Positions 1 to 11,452 of a DNA stretch of 47,358 nt are shown here, in pieces. The translations under genes were made by a program, and so were the position numbers. Under the pieces are notes generated by a model. It had not been told where the DNA came from. It saw only the letters and a list, made by a program, of their open reading frames with translations, and did no database searches. The DNA is from Skermania sp. ID1734 (GTDB lineage Bacteria > Actinomycetota > Actinomycetes > Mycobacteriales > Mycobacteriaceae), in NCBI RefSeq assembly GCF_007489285.1, contig NZ_VLIY01000025.1:1-47358 (forward strand), read 5' to 3'. Numbering within the stretch: the stretch's first letter is position 1; the number at the start of each line of letters is the position of its first letter.

Positions 1-933
1 CACGCACTGGCCACGGCGGCGGCCACATTGCGCCCCGACGAGCTGCGCCGGGTGGCCAACCGCCTCGACGGGTATTTGAATCCCGACGGTGACTACGACG
101 AACACGACCGCGCTCGTAAACGCTTCTTCCACATGGACCCCCAGGGTCCGGACAAGATGACCAGCGGGCGGTTCTGTGTCGAACCCGAACTCGCCGCCTA
201 CCTGGAGGCGATCTTCGCCAAATGGGCCAAACCCGGCGCCTGCCACCCCGACGACGAACACCCGGCCGTCGACGAGGAACCCTCCGAGGACGCCGTCAAA
301 CGCGACCGCCGCACCACCGGACAACGCCAACACGACGCGCTCAAGGCGTTGTGCCGGGCCATGCTGGCCTCCGGCCAACTCGGCCAGCACCGCGGGCTGC
401 CGGTCACCGTCATCGTCTCCACGACTTTGAAGGAACTCCAAGACGCCACCGGCCACGCCGTCACCGGCGGCGGTGCCCTCCTGCCGATCCGCGACCTCAT
501 CCGGCTGGCCGGCCACGCCCACCACTACCTGGTGCTCTTCGACGACCACGGCCGCCCGCTGTATCTGGGCCGGTCCAAACGCATCGCCAGCCCCGATCAA
601 CGCATCGTGCTGCACGCCAAAGACCGCGGCTGCACCGCACCCGGCTGCGCCGCCGCCGGCTACCGCTGCCAAGTCCACCACCTCGCCGAATGGGCCGACG
701 GCGGGCCCACCGACATCGACCAACTCACCTTCGCCTGCGACACCCACCACCGCGACATCGACACCGAAAACGGCTGGCAGACAATCAAAGACCCCAAAAC
801 CGGGCGCACCCTGTGGATCCCACCCGCCATCCTCGACCCCAACCAACTACCCCGACGCAACAACTACCACCACCCCGGCGAATACCTCACCACCGACGAC
901 GACCCCGACGACCAACAACGCCGCGCCGGGTAG
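1..933 (+). CDS. DUF222/HNH endonuclease-domain protein (13E12 family), 5' end outside window
   Basis: The reading frame is open from base 1, so the gene begins upstream; about 310 residues are visible. The first part looks like the end of a DUF222 domain (charged helical text around LRPDELRRVANRLDG). The last third holds an HNH nuclease fold: a CTAPGC cysteine pair, then the VHHLAEWADGG motif and a downstream THH, the usual zinc and metal-binding residues. This matches the mycobacterial 13E12 repeat family, which is multicopy and tied to mobile elements. A TTG at 28 is in frame but has no good ribosome site and is unlikely to be the start. The tail is rich in Asp, Pro and Asn. The biological role of these proteins is not established; DNA nicking or cleavage is inferred from the fold only. 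Confidence 0.85.
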   Translation, partial: HALATAAATLRPDELRRVANRLDGYLNPDGDYDEHDRARKRFFHMDPQGPDKMTSGRFCVEPELAAYLEAIFAKWAKPGACHPDDEHPAVDEEPSEDAVKRDRRTTGQRQHDALKALCRAMLASGQLGQHRGLPVTVIVSTTLKELQDATGHAVTGGGALLPIRDLIRLAGHAHHYLVLFDDHGRPLYLGRSKRIASPDQRIVLHAKDRGCTAPGCAAAGYRCQVHHLAEWADGGPTDIDQLTFACDTHHRDIDTENGWQTIKDPKTGRTLWIPPAILDPNQLPRRNNYHHPGEYLTTDDDPDDQQRRAG

Positions 934-1009
934 CTGCCACTTGATTCGGCGCACCCCCTACAGTGAGACACACAACACGTTGTGCGCTTGTGTAGAGGGG
1001 GAATCTTCC

Positions 1010-4378
<3,369 letters not shown>

Positions 4379-4381
4379 CCC

Positions 4382-5653
4382 CTACTTCTGCCCGGCCAAC
4401 ACTTCATACTGCGCGGCCGCCATCTGCTGGGCCTGCGTCAGGTCGGTGCCTTTGTTCTGGACGTCGGTCGCATTGATCTGAGCGACGAACCGGCCGCGGG
4501 CGAGCAGGCAGGTGGTCTGCGAATCGCTCATGTTACCGTTGCCGACCCAGCACTTCGCACCGGGCACGCCGACCGGCGCCGGGCCGACGTGCATCGTCTT
4601 GCTGAACTGCTTGCCGAACCCGTCGAGCAGCACCTGCGCGCCCTTGTCGTCGCGTGTCCGGTAGACGGTGGAGGCGCCGATCGCGATCCGGTCGGTGCCG
4701 GACTGCTGCAGCAGGAGTTGGTCCTGCACCGGGCTGCCCGAGAAGTGCAGGAACCCGCTCGGGCCGTACACCGCCTGCTGGCTGGTGCTGGTCTGGCCCA
4801 GCTTCGTCGGCAGCGTCAGGCGCAGCACACCGTCAACGTCGATCGGCAAGTCGGCGAGCTTCGCCGGGTCGGTCGCCGGGAAGGCGTCGATCTTGGGCGT
4901 CTGCAGCTTGACGGACCTGGCCACCGACTTGTTGGCCCAATCCTTGGTCGCCGCCAACTCGCTGCCATCATTGCCCTGGAACCAGTCGTAGAGCACGTAC
5001 GGGCCGTGCACGGTCAGCGCGTCGACGCTGTACTTACCGAAGTAGTCGTGGCTGACGGCGAGAGTGTCGGGCAGCCCCGGAATCTGTGCCTCGGTACCCA
5101 CATTCGGCGGCGAGGTCGGCGTCGGCGGGTTGATGGTCGGATCGTTCAGGTCCGTGGTCAGGATCGACTGGTGCAGGTCTTGGGCGGCCTTGGCGGCGCT
5201 GGCCGGGTCCGCGAAGCGCAGCACCGCGTGCACGGTCGAATGCCCGACGTCGCCAACCTCCCCGGCTGCCGTCGAAAAGCCGGTGACGAAGTTGTCATTG
5301 CGGATCGAATCCGGAATCGGCTTGGCCAGAATCGCGCCCAGCGCGGCGGAATTCTTGATCACGTAGGTCCCCATCATGCCGACCTTCGTGAGGTTGATGT
5401 CGATGTCGAACGGGTGGATGACGAACTCGGCCATCCGCTGCCCCTCGATGATCGCGCCCATCGCCGGGCTGCCGGCCTTACCGAAGTCGGGCTGCGGGGT
5501 GGTGCGGTAAGAGCCGGTGTCGAGCTTGGCGGTCGCGGGACCGCTCGACGCCGCGCGTGCCGACCCCTCGTCCGACTTCGAGCACCCGGACAGGGCGACG
5601 GCCGTGACAGCAGCCAGCGCGGAGACTGTCAGCAGAGCAGAGTTGGTCTTCAT
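4382..5653 (-). CDS. Secreted lipoprotein, DUF7373-like, mycobacterial
   Basis: This is a 423-residue lipoprotein. ATG at 5653 is preferred over an in-frame TTG three bases earlier because AAGGA lies at a good distance upstream. A signal peptide with a hydrophobic core ends in the lipobox LSGC, giving lipidated Cys24; the following 20 residues are Ser/Ala/Gly-rich linker. The rest is a soluble domain with two cysteines near residue 370-390 that could form a disulfide. It resembles the DUF7373-type lipoproteins of mycobacteria (family recalled, not searched), whose function is not known to me. The gene is convergent with the DUF499 gene and divergent from the dynamin-like operon. Its upstream region carries a GGGAAC-type ECF promoter signature shared with the gene at 11453. 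Confidence 0.75.
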   Translation of the reverse strand: MKTNSALLTVSALAAVTAVALSGCSKSDEGSARAASSGPATAKLDTGSYRTTPQPDFGKAGSPAMGAIIEGQRMAEFVIHPFDIDINLTKVGMMGTYVIKNSAALGAILAKPIPDSIRNDNFVTGFSTAAGEVGDVGHSTVHAVLRFADPASAAKAAQDLHQSILTTDLNDPTINPPTPTSPPNVGTEAQIPGLPDTLAVSHDYFGKYSVDALTVHGPYVLYDWFQGNDGSELAATKDWANKSVARSVKLQTPKIDAFPATDPAKLADLPIDVDGVLRLTLPTKLGQTSTSQQAVYGPSGFLHFSGSPVQDQLLLQQSGTDRIAIGASTVYRTRDDKGAQVLLDGFGKQFSKTMHVGPAPVGVPGAKCWVGNGNMSDSQTTCLLARGRFVAQINATDVQNKGTDLTQAQQMAAAQYEVLAGQK

Positions 5654-5693
5654 CAATGGTCCTTACGTCGATTTCCAGGCAGTTCGCACGTTC

Positions 5694-5720
5694 GATGCAC
5701 CGAACCCGCGAAAAGTTCCC
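5694..5720 (-). promoter_or_regulatory. Candidate ECF sigma promoter of the lipoprotein gene
   Basis: Reading the minus strand from 5720, GGGAACTTTTCGC is followed after 7 bases by GTGCATC. The gene at 11453 has GGGAACTTTCCGC, the same 7-base gap, and the same GTGCATC. GGGAAC fits a -35 element for ECF sigma factors; GCATC lies 16 bases further on at a -10 position. The -10 part is embedded in the inverted repeat GTTCG-GTGCAT-CGAAC. The start codon lies about 40 bases downstream. This is inference from pattern only. Confidence 0.45.
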
Positions 5721-5806
5721 ACCCCGTTGCGCGGCACGGTCGCAGCGCCGCGCGGTCGCGCCCGATATCTTGACAGAAATCTACCGGCCAGCAGGGGAGT
5801 GCACGT

Positions 5807-7612
5807 TTGCAGAGTCCGCAGCCCACACCGGTGCCCAGTGTTGGCCCGGCCGCCGTGCTAGGCGACGCGACCAAGATCCTGCGCACCTTCGGCCTCGACG
5901 CCACCGCGGACTTGGCCGAGCGCAAGCTCGCCGCCGGGCCGCCCCTGCGCGCAGTGGTGATCGTCGGGGAGGTCAAGCGCGGAAAGAGCGCACTCGTCAA
6001 CGCGCTGATCGGCGAACGTGACGCCGCGCCGGTCGATGTCGACGTCGCGACGTCCGCGGTCGTGCAGTTCGTCGCTGCAGATCACGATCATCCCGCTGAC
6101 GCGGTCGAGCTTGTCTTCCCGGGCAGCGCTCAGCGCGTACCGCGTTCGGAACTTGCCGACTGGGTCACCGCGTCGGGCAAGCACGTCGCCGATCCCCTCG
6201 CCGAGTCCCTGCCCACCCGGGCCGTCGTCGCTGTGGACGCGCTCGTCCCGGGCGATCCGATGATCATCGACACCCCGGGCGTGGGCGGGCTCGACCCGAT
6301 GTATGCCCAGTTGGCCGTGCAATCCACCGAGCGAGCCTGTGTCGTGGTTGTCGTTTGCGACGCCACCTCGCCGATCACGGCCCCCGAAATGAACTTCGTC
6401 AAGCAGGCAGTCGCGACGGTGGAGTCGGTGATCGTGGTGGTCACCAAGACCGACAAGAACATTCGCCGGTGGCAGCCCATCGTCGCGGAAAACCAGCGAC
6501 TGTTGCGTGAGCACCTGCGCCGCGACATTCCGGTGCTCGGCGTCAGCAGTACGCTCGCGGTGGCCGCGGCCCAAATGACTGATCTAGACCGCCGGCACCG
6601 CCTCGAACAAGCCTCGGGCGTAACACAATTGCGTGCTCTGATTGCCGCCCGACTGGCGATCGGAAACCAGCTAGGCACTGCCGATGCGCTGCGCACCGCC
6701 GCCGAGGGCCTGCGTGAGGTACACAAGCGAATCACCACCGACATCGCGATCACCTCGGACGCACAGGTCGCGGTTCCCGACCTCACCGCCGAGCGTGACC
6801 GGCTCCAGAAGCTCAAAGATCAAGCCTCGCAATGGGAACACTATCTTGCGCGCGACATGACGCTCGCCCGGCAGGCCGCGATGAATCACCTCGACGAGCA
6901 ACTCGAGCAGGTCCGTACCAAGTGGAACAAGCGCCTGGCCAAGAACGGCTTTGCGGTCCTGCGCCGAAACCCGCAGGTATTCACCGCCGAGATCGAGGCA
7001 GACCTGCTTGCCGCCATGACCGCGACCTGCCAGCTGTATCTCGACCGCTTGCAAGAGATCGTCACTCCGCTGTGCAGCGGACCCGAAGACTGGCAGGCCA
7101 TTTCGGAATTCGTTGTTGCCGCACTGCAAGTCGGACCTCTCAATGCCGGTGAGGTGGCCAAGAAGCGACAAAACTTGCTCGATCCGACCGTCTTGTCCAT
7201 GGGGACGCTCGGCACCAGTGCGCTCGGGACAATGCTGGGCATCGGACCGCTGGCCGGGGTGCTGTGGATCGCCGTCAATCTGTCCTACCGCGCCATGCGT
7301 AACGGCAAACAGCACCTGTTGACCTGGCTTCGAGAAACGTTGGTACTCGCCAAGACTCAGGTCGGTCGGATGCTGGAAGCCGCCACTTCGATTGCCCGGC
7401 CGGAAATCGTCATCCGCTACCGCGAGGATCTGCGCAGACAAATGGAAACCGTGCAGCGCCAACTCGCCGAGGCCGCGGAGGCCGCCAAGATGGATGCCGC
7501 GAAACGGGACGCGACGCTCAAGCGCCTGGCCAGCAACCAACGTGCGGTCACCGCCCGCCTCAACGCCTTGGAGAGCGAAATCGCCGCGCTGACAGCGGGA
7601 CTGGCATCATGA
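5807..7612 (+). CDS. Dynamin-like GTPase, IniA-like
   Basis: This 601-residue protein starts at TTG 5807, preceded by AGGGGAG. Its N-terminal GTPase domain shows G1 GEVKRGKS (54-61), G3 DTPG (155-158) and G4 TKTD (213-216), all intact. A long helical region follows. Around residues 465-490 there is a Gly/Ala/Leu-rich hydrophobic stretch (GTMLGIGPLAGVLWIAV) that could be a membrane-inserting paddle, and residues 540-600 look like coiled coil. Bacterial dynamin-like proteins bind and remodel membranes in a GTP-dependent way. The length and the tandem partner (476 residues) resemble the mycobacterial isoniazid-induced pair IniA/IniC, so this is probably a paralogue of that pair; which one cannot be settled without a search. 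It overlaps the next gene by ATGA, indicating translational coupling and a two-GTPase complex. Confidence 0.85.
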   Translation: MQSPQPTPVPSVGPAAVLGDATKILRTFGLDATADLAERKLAAGPPLRAVVIVGEVKRGKSALVNALIGERDAAPVDVDVATSAVVQFVAADHDHPADAVELVFPGSAQRVPRSELADWVTASGKHVADPLAESLPTRAVVAVDALVPGDPMIIDTPGVGGLDPMYAQLAVQSTERACVVVVVCDATSPITAPEMNFVKQAVATVESVIVVVTKTDKNIRRWQPIVAENQRLLREHLRRDIPVLGVSSTLAVAAAQMTDLDRRHRLEQASGVTQLRALIAARLAIGNQLGTADALRTAAEGLREVHKRITTDIAITSDAQVAVPDLTAERDRLQKLKDQASQWEHYLARDMTLARQAAMNHLDEQLEQVRTKWNKRLAKNGFAVLRRNPQVFTAEIEADLLAAMTATCQLYLDRLQEIVTPLCSGPEDWQAISEFVVAALQVGPLNAGEVAKKRQNLLDPTVLSMGTLGTSALGTMLGIGPLAGVLWIAVNLSYRAMRNGKQHLLTWLRETLVLAKTQVGRMLEAATSIARPEIVIRYREDLRRQMETVQRQLAEAAEAAKMDAAKRDATLKRLASNQRAVTARLNALESEIAALTAGLAS

Positions 7613-9039
7613 ACGACCCACTTGTCGCCGTGCTGGACCGGTCGTTGCACGCGCTGGCGGGACTGAGCCCGGATCTTGTCCCGCACGCGAACCGGATCGG
7701 CGCGATGCTGTGGTCGCCGCCGCGGATCGTGGTGGTCGGTCGGCTCAAGGCCGGTAAGTCGACGCTGGTCAATGCGTTGATCGGGGCGCCGATCGCCGAG
7801 ACCGCCGCGCTCGAGGCCACGAACGTGGTCACCGTCTACCGCGACGGCGCACCCTCGCGGGCAGAAATCGTCGGGCACGACGGCACCAGGCACATCGTCG
7901 CGATCGACAACACGGCGGCGCCGCACACCATCGACCCACTGCAAACCGCCTGGGTGGACCGGTATCTGCCGTCCGCGGCGATCCGCGACATCAGCCTCAT
8001 CGACACCCCAGGCCTGGCGACGCTGACGGTGGCGAACGCCGACACGACCCGCCGGGCGTTGATCGACGGCTTCGCGCAGACCCAGTCCGCCTCGGTCGAC
8101 GCCGACGCCGCCGTCTTCCTCTTCGACTCGGCGCCACGGGCCGACGAAATGGAATTCATTGCGCGACTCGGGTTTACCCCGCTGAACACGCTGGGCGTGC
8201 TCTCCCGCGCGGACGGATTCGGGGAAGGTGCGTTCGGTGCTCGCGACCCCATCGAGCACGCGAGCCGGCACGCCGAGGCGTTGGCCGCGAAGCTGCAAGG
8301 GCAGGTGCTGACGGTAGTCCCGGTCGCCGGATTGCTCGCCGAGTCGACGCGCACCGGCCGCATCACCGAGGCCGACGCCAGAGCCTTGTCCCCGCTGGCC
8401 GGGATCGACGGCTGGGATCTTTACAGCCTGCTCAACTCCACCGACCCGCACCCGCTTTCGCCACAGCAGCGTGATCGGCTGCTCGACATCGTGGGGGAGT
8501 ACGGCGTCGTGCGCGGACGGGCCGTCGCCGCCGGCGGCGCCCACGCCCTGGCCACCTGGCTCGACCAGGCCAGCGGTATCAGTGCGCTGCAGTCGGTGCT
8601 CTACGCGACCATCGGCTGGTTCGCGGCTATCCATCGAGCGGGGCGGATCCTGGCCCAACTCGAAGCGCTCACCTATAGCCATCCAGCGCGGGAACAGATC
8701 CGCTCGATCACCCGGCAGGTGCGGGCTGACCCCGCGATGAACCCGGTGCTGTTGCTCGACGCGCTGAAATCCATGCTCGCCACCGATCCGGCGTCGCCCG
8801 TGGTGGCCGAACTGGTTGCGGTCTTGCGGGCGACCACGGATGCACAACGCGTCGGCGCGGCCGGTGATGCCACTGTCGAGCAGCTGCTCGCTGCGACGAT
8901 CGACAGGCGCAACCGGGTCGCCCACGCTGCGGTCGCCACCCGCAGCGCGGCCGAAGACGCCGCATTGACTGCGCTGGCCAGCGCCTACGACCTGCAGCGC
9001 CGCCGCCTCAGCGCGTTGACGGGCGATCTGCACCGATAG
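7609..9039 (+). CDS. Second dynamin-like GTPase, IniC-like
   Basis: This 476-residue protein has its start codon overlapping the stop of the preceding dynamin gene (ATGA at 7609-7612). G1 is GRLKAGKS (44-51) and G3 is DTPG (132-135). The place where G4 is expected reads SRAD (199-202) rather than the usual T/NKxD, so guanine specificity may be relaxed. The remaining two thirds are helical with no clear transmembrane segment. Pairs of unequal dynamin-like proteins encoded in tandem are typical of bacteria; one partner often lacks a membrane paddle, as here. By size and order this resembles IniC beside IniA. It ends 38 bases before the sigma factor gene, so the GTPases, sigma factor and Hsp70 may be one transcript. 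Confidence 0.82.
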   Translation: MNDPLVAVLDRSLHALAGLSPDLVPHANRIGAMLWSPPRIVVVGRLKAGKSTLVNALIGAPIAETAALEATNVVTVYRDGAPSRAEIVGHDGTRHIVAIDNTAAPHTIDPLQTAWVDRYLPSAAIRDISLIDTPGLATLTVANADTTRRALIDGFAQTQSASVDADAAVFLFDSAPRADEMEFIARLGFTPLNTLGVLSRADGFGEGAFGARDPIEHASRHAEALAAKLQGQVLTVVPVAGLLAESTRTGRITEADARALSPLAGIDGWDLYSLLNSTDPHPLSPQQRDRLLDIVGEYGVVRGRAVAAGGAHALATWLDQASGISALQSVLYATIGWFAAIHRAGRILAQLEALTYSHPAREQIRSITRQVRADPAMNPVLLLDALKSMLATDPASPVVAELVAVLRATTDAQRVGAAGDATVEQLLAATIDRRNRVAHAAVATRSAAEDAALTALASAYDLQRRRLSALTGDLHR

Positions 9040-9077
9040 GATCGGTGCCTGGCGGCGGGAAGGAGCGGTAGGGACTC

Positions 9078-9611
9078 ATGGACGAATCCGAACTGCTCGC
9101 GCTGTGCCGGGAAGGACATTCCCACGCGTTTGCCGAGTTGGCGGGGCGGTGCAAACACGCCATGTGGTCGATCAGCTACCAGATCACCGGCAACGTCGAG
9201 GACGCCCAGGACGTCATGCAGGAGGCACTGACTGCGGCGTGGCAGAACCTGCACCGCTTCCGCGGCGAATCGGGCTTTCGCACCTGGATGTACCAGATCG
9301 CCAGAAATGCTGCGCTGCAGCATGTTCGGCGCCGCCGTGAAATTCTGCATGACAATCCCGACGACGAGATCCTGCTCGCCGACGACGCGCCCAGCACGGC
9401 AGACCGGGTGGTCGACGTGGACGCCGTGCGCTGGGCACTGACCCAACTACCCGAGGACTTCCGCGAGGCGCTCGTGCTGCGCGAATACGCCGACCTGTCG
9501 TATGCCGAGATCGCCGAGGCGCAGGGCGTGCCGGTCCAGACCGTTCGCAGCCGGATCAACCGGGCGCGCAACAAGGTCGTCGAGCTGCTGACGCCGTCGC
9601 AGCTGCTCTGA
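9078..9611 (+). CDS. ECF-family RNA polymerase sigma factor
   Basis: This 177-residue protein starts at ATG 9078 with GGAAGGAG upstream. Residues about 17-85 match sigma region 2, with acidic DAQDVMQEA and the core-binding and -10 recognition text FRTWMYQIARNAA. Residues about 112-165 match region 4, with a helix-turn-helix SYAEIAEAQGVPVQTVRSR. There is no region 1.1 or 3, as expected for the extracytoplasmic-function group. No classical zinc anti-sigma gene follows; the next gene encodes a membrane-anchored Hsp70-like protein, which may take that part. Candidate targets are the two GGGAAC-type promoters found in this window at 5694-5720 and 11373-11399. The mycobacterial sigma factor letter cannot be assigned from sequence alone. 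Confidence 0.9.
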   Translation: MDESELLALCREGHSHAFAELAGRCKHAMWSISYQITGNVEDAQDVMQEALTAAWQNLHRFRGESGFRTWMYQIARNAALQHVRRRREILHDNPDDEILLADDAPSTADRVVDVDAVRWALTQLPEDFREALVLREYADLSYAEIAEAQGVPVQTVRSRINRARNKVVELLTPSQLL

Positions 9612-9684
9612 GGTCGACGCAGCCGGGTGCCGACCAGCGGTCATGGAATACTTGCCGCTCGGAAAGCAGTTGGGAGGTGGTTCG

Positions 9685-11349
9685 GTGGCGTCGGGTTGGG
9701 CACTGGCGATCGATTTCGGGACGTCGAATACCGCGGCTGCGCAGCTGGCGGCCGGTTCGAATGCCGTTGATGCCGTCGCGCTGTCGCACGCGAGCAACCT
9801 CATGTCGTCGGCGGTCTACGTCGAGGGCCCCGAGTCGATCCTGGTCGGCGATGTCGCGCTCGACCGCGCGCTGGGCAACCCGGCAGCGTTCCTGCCCGCC
9901 CCGAAGCGCACGATCAGCCATGGCATGACTTACGTGGCCGGTTACGACCTGCCCAGTTCGATGCCGGTGGCTGCGGTGCTGCGATCGGTGATCTCCCGGG
10001 CTGTCGCCCAGCATGCGGGTCAGTTCCCCGAGCGGGTGGTGTTGACTCACCCGGAAGCCTGGTCACGGCCTGAAGTCGACGTGCTCATCGACGCCGCACG
10101 GCGGGCCGGGGTTCCCGTCGAGCGGATCGCCACCGTGTCCGAACCCCGGGCGGCTGCGGCCTGGTACGCCCGGTCGGCGTCGACGCCCACCGGCGCCCGT
10201 ATCGCCGTGTTCGACTTCGGCGGCGGCACGCTCGATGTCGCCGTGTTGGCCGCGGCAGCCGACGGCACGTTCAGCGTGCTCTCGGCGCGCGGCGACAACG
10301 GACTGGGCGGCAAGAACCTCGACAGCTTCATCCGTCGCTGGGTCGACGACCAACTGCAGCAACGCAATGCGCGATTGCTTGCGACGATGCGTGCGGGGGC
10401 AAGCCCCGATTCTGTTCGCATGCTCGACGACTCGATCCGCCGCGCCAAAGAACTGTTGTCGGAGGCGCCGTCGGCGAGCATCGCCGTCACCGTGGGCGGC
10501 GAGCGGGAAGTGTTCGTGCTCACCCGGGAGGAATTCGACGACATTATCGGGCCCGAGATCGACCGCGCGGTGGCGCTGACCCGGGCGGCGCTTGCGGATG
10601 CGGGTGTCGGCGCCGACGGTGTGCAAGCGCTCTACCTGACCGGTGGTTCGTCGCGAATTCCGTTGGTGCACTCCCGGCTCGGCCAGCTCGGCGCCATCGC
10701 TACCCTCGACGACCCGAAGACTGTGGTCGCCAAAGGCGCGCTCGTCGCGTTGGCGGCGGGAGCGGCAACGCCGGCGGTCGCGCGCCCAGAACCGCCACAA
10801 CGCCCGGCACCACAGGCACCCGCGCCGCGAACTGTTGCGCCGCCAGCGGCGGTGCAGGCGCCGGGTCCGTCCGCTCCGCCGAAGAACCGCCGGAAGCTGG
10901 TGCTGGCCGCGGTGGGAATAGCGGTGGTCGCAGTTGCGGTGGGCGTCGGAATTGTCGTCAGCACCCGCGGTGGCGACAGTTCGCCGAATGTGCCCGCGGT
11001 CAGCGAATCACGTTCGCCGGCCGCAGATGAGCAGGCGATTCGGGACCTGATCGGCAAGTACATCGTCGCCGTCAACAACTCCGACCACGCTACGTTGACC
11101 GCGCTGCGGTGCTCGAGTTTTGTCGCCGAGACGACCACCACCGATCCGTTCGACGCCGCACCGAACACCACGAAGTACACGGTGACGCTGCAATCGGTGT
11201 CCTCGCTGACGATCATCGGCGACAACGCCACCGCACGGGCAACGGTCAACAGCGTCGCCCAGACCGCCGGCGCCACCCCCTCGTCGATCGACTTGCTCTT
11301 CGATCTCAGCAGGGAAGGCGGGCAGTGGAAGGTGTGCCGGGCGGAATAG
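9685..11349 (+). CDS. Hsp70/DnaK-like ATPase with membrane anchor and extracytoplasmic domain
   Basis: GTG at 9685 is taken as the start, giving 554 residues, because GGGAGG lies just upstream; an ATG at 9643 has none. Residues 1-375 form an actin/Hsp70 ATPase domain with phosphate-1 IDFGTSNT (9-16), phosphate-2 FDFGGGT (about 176-182) and adenosine motif LTGGSSR (near 320). The normal substrate-binding domain is missing. Instead there is a Pro/Ala-rich linker, one transmembrane helix at about 402-427 preceded by KNRRK, and an outer domain of about 110 residues with two cysteines, resembling small NTF2/lumazine-like domains. Topology would place the ATPase in the cytoplasm. It follows the sigma gene by 73 bases and precedes the disordered-protein gene. 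A sensor or anti-sigma role is inference; a chaperone in the usual sense is unlikely. Confidence 0.85.
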   Translation: MASGWALAIDFGTSNTAAAQLAAGSNAVDAVALSHASNLMSSAVYVEGPESILVGDVALDRALGNPAAFLPAPKRTISHGMTYVAGYDLPSSMPVAAVLRSVISRAVAQHAGQFPERVVLTHPEAWSRPEVDVLIDAARRAGVPVERIATVSEPRAAAAWYARSASTPTGARIAVFDFGGGTLDVAVLAAAADGTFSVLSARGDNGLGGKNLDSFIRRWVDDQLQQRNARLLATMRAGASPDSVRMLDDSIRRAKELLSEAPSASIAVTVGGEREVFVLTREEFDDIIGPEIDRAVALTRAALADAGVGADGVQALYLTGGSSRIPLVHSRLGQLGAIATLDDPKTVVAKGALVALAAGAATPAVARPEPPQRPAPQAPAPRTVAPPAAVQAPGPSAPPKNRRKLVLAAVGIAVVAVAVGVGIVVSTRGGDSSPNVPAVSESRSPAADEQAIRDLIGKYIVAVNNSDHATLTALRCSSFVAETTTTDPFDAAPNTTKYTVTLQSVSSLTIIGDNATARATVNSVAQTAGATPSSIDLLFDLSREGGQWKVCRAE

Positions 11350-11372
11350 CCGCGAAAACTTTTCACGAACCC

Positions 11373-11399
11373 GGGAACTTTCCGCAGTGAGCGTGCATC
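11373..11399 (+). promoter_or_regulatory. Candidate ECF sigma promoter upstream of the disordered-protein gene
   Basis: GGGAACTTTCCGC (11373-11385) is followed after 7 bases by GTGCATC (11393-11399). The same two blocks with the same spacing occur upstream of the lipoprotein gene on the minus strand. Here the -10 part lies within GTGAG-N7-CTCAC (11387-11403), an inverted repeat made of different bases from that at the other site. A transcript from here would have a leader of roughly 45 bases before ATG 11453. Confidence 0.45.
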
Positions 11400-11452
11400 T
11401 CACCTTCGACAAGCCGAGAACAACGTCTTGGCGACAACAAGGGAGGCACCAC

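Noticed and set aside
473-1009. 5' extension of the DUF499 gene frame
   Set aside because: It overlaps the HNH gene and reads as Thr/Pro/Ala-rich shadow text; real family text begins at GTG 1010.
5770-5775. TTGACA upstream of the first dynamin gene
   Set aside because: No -10 sequence lies 16-18 bases downstream, so it is not a convincing housekeeping promoter.
7417-9033. 538-codon minus-strand open frame opposite the second dynamin gene
   Set aside because: Shadow frame; the plus-strand gene has intact GTPase motifs.
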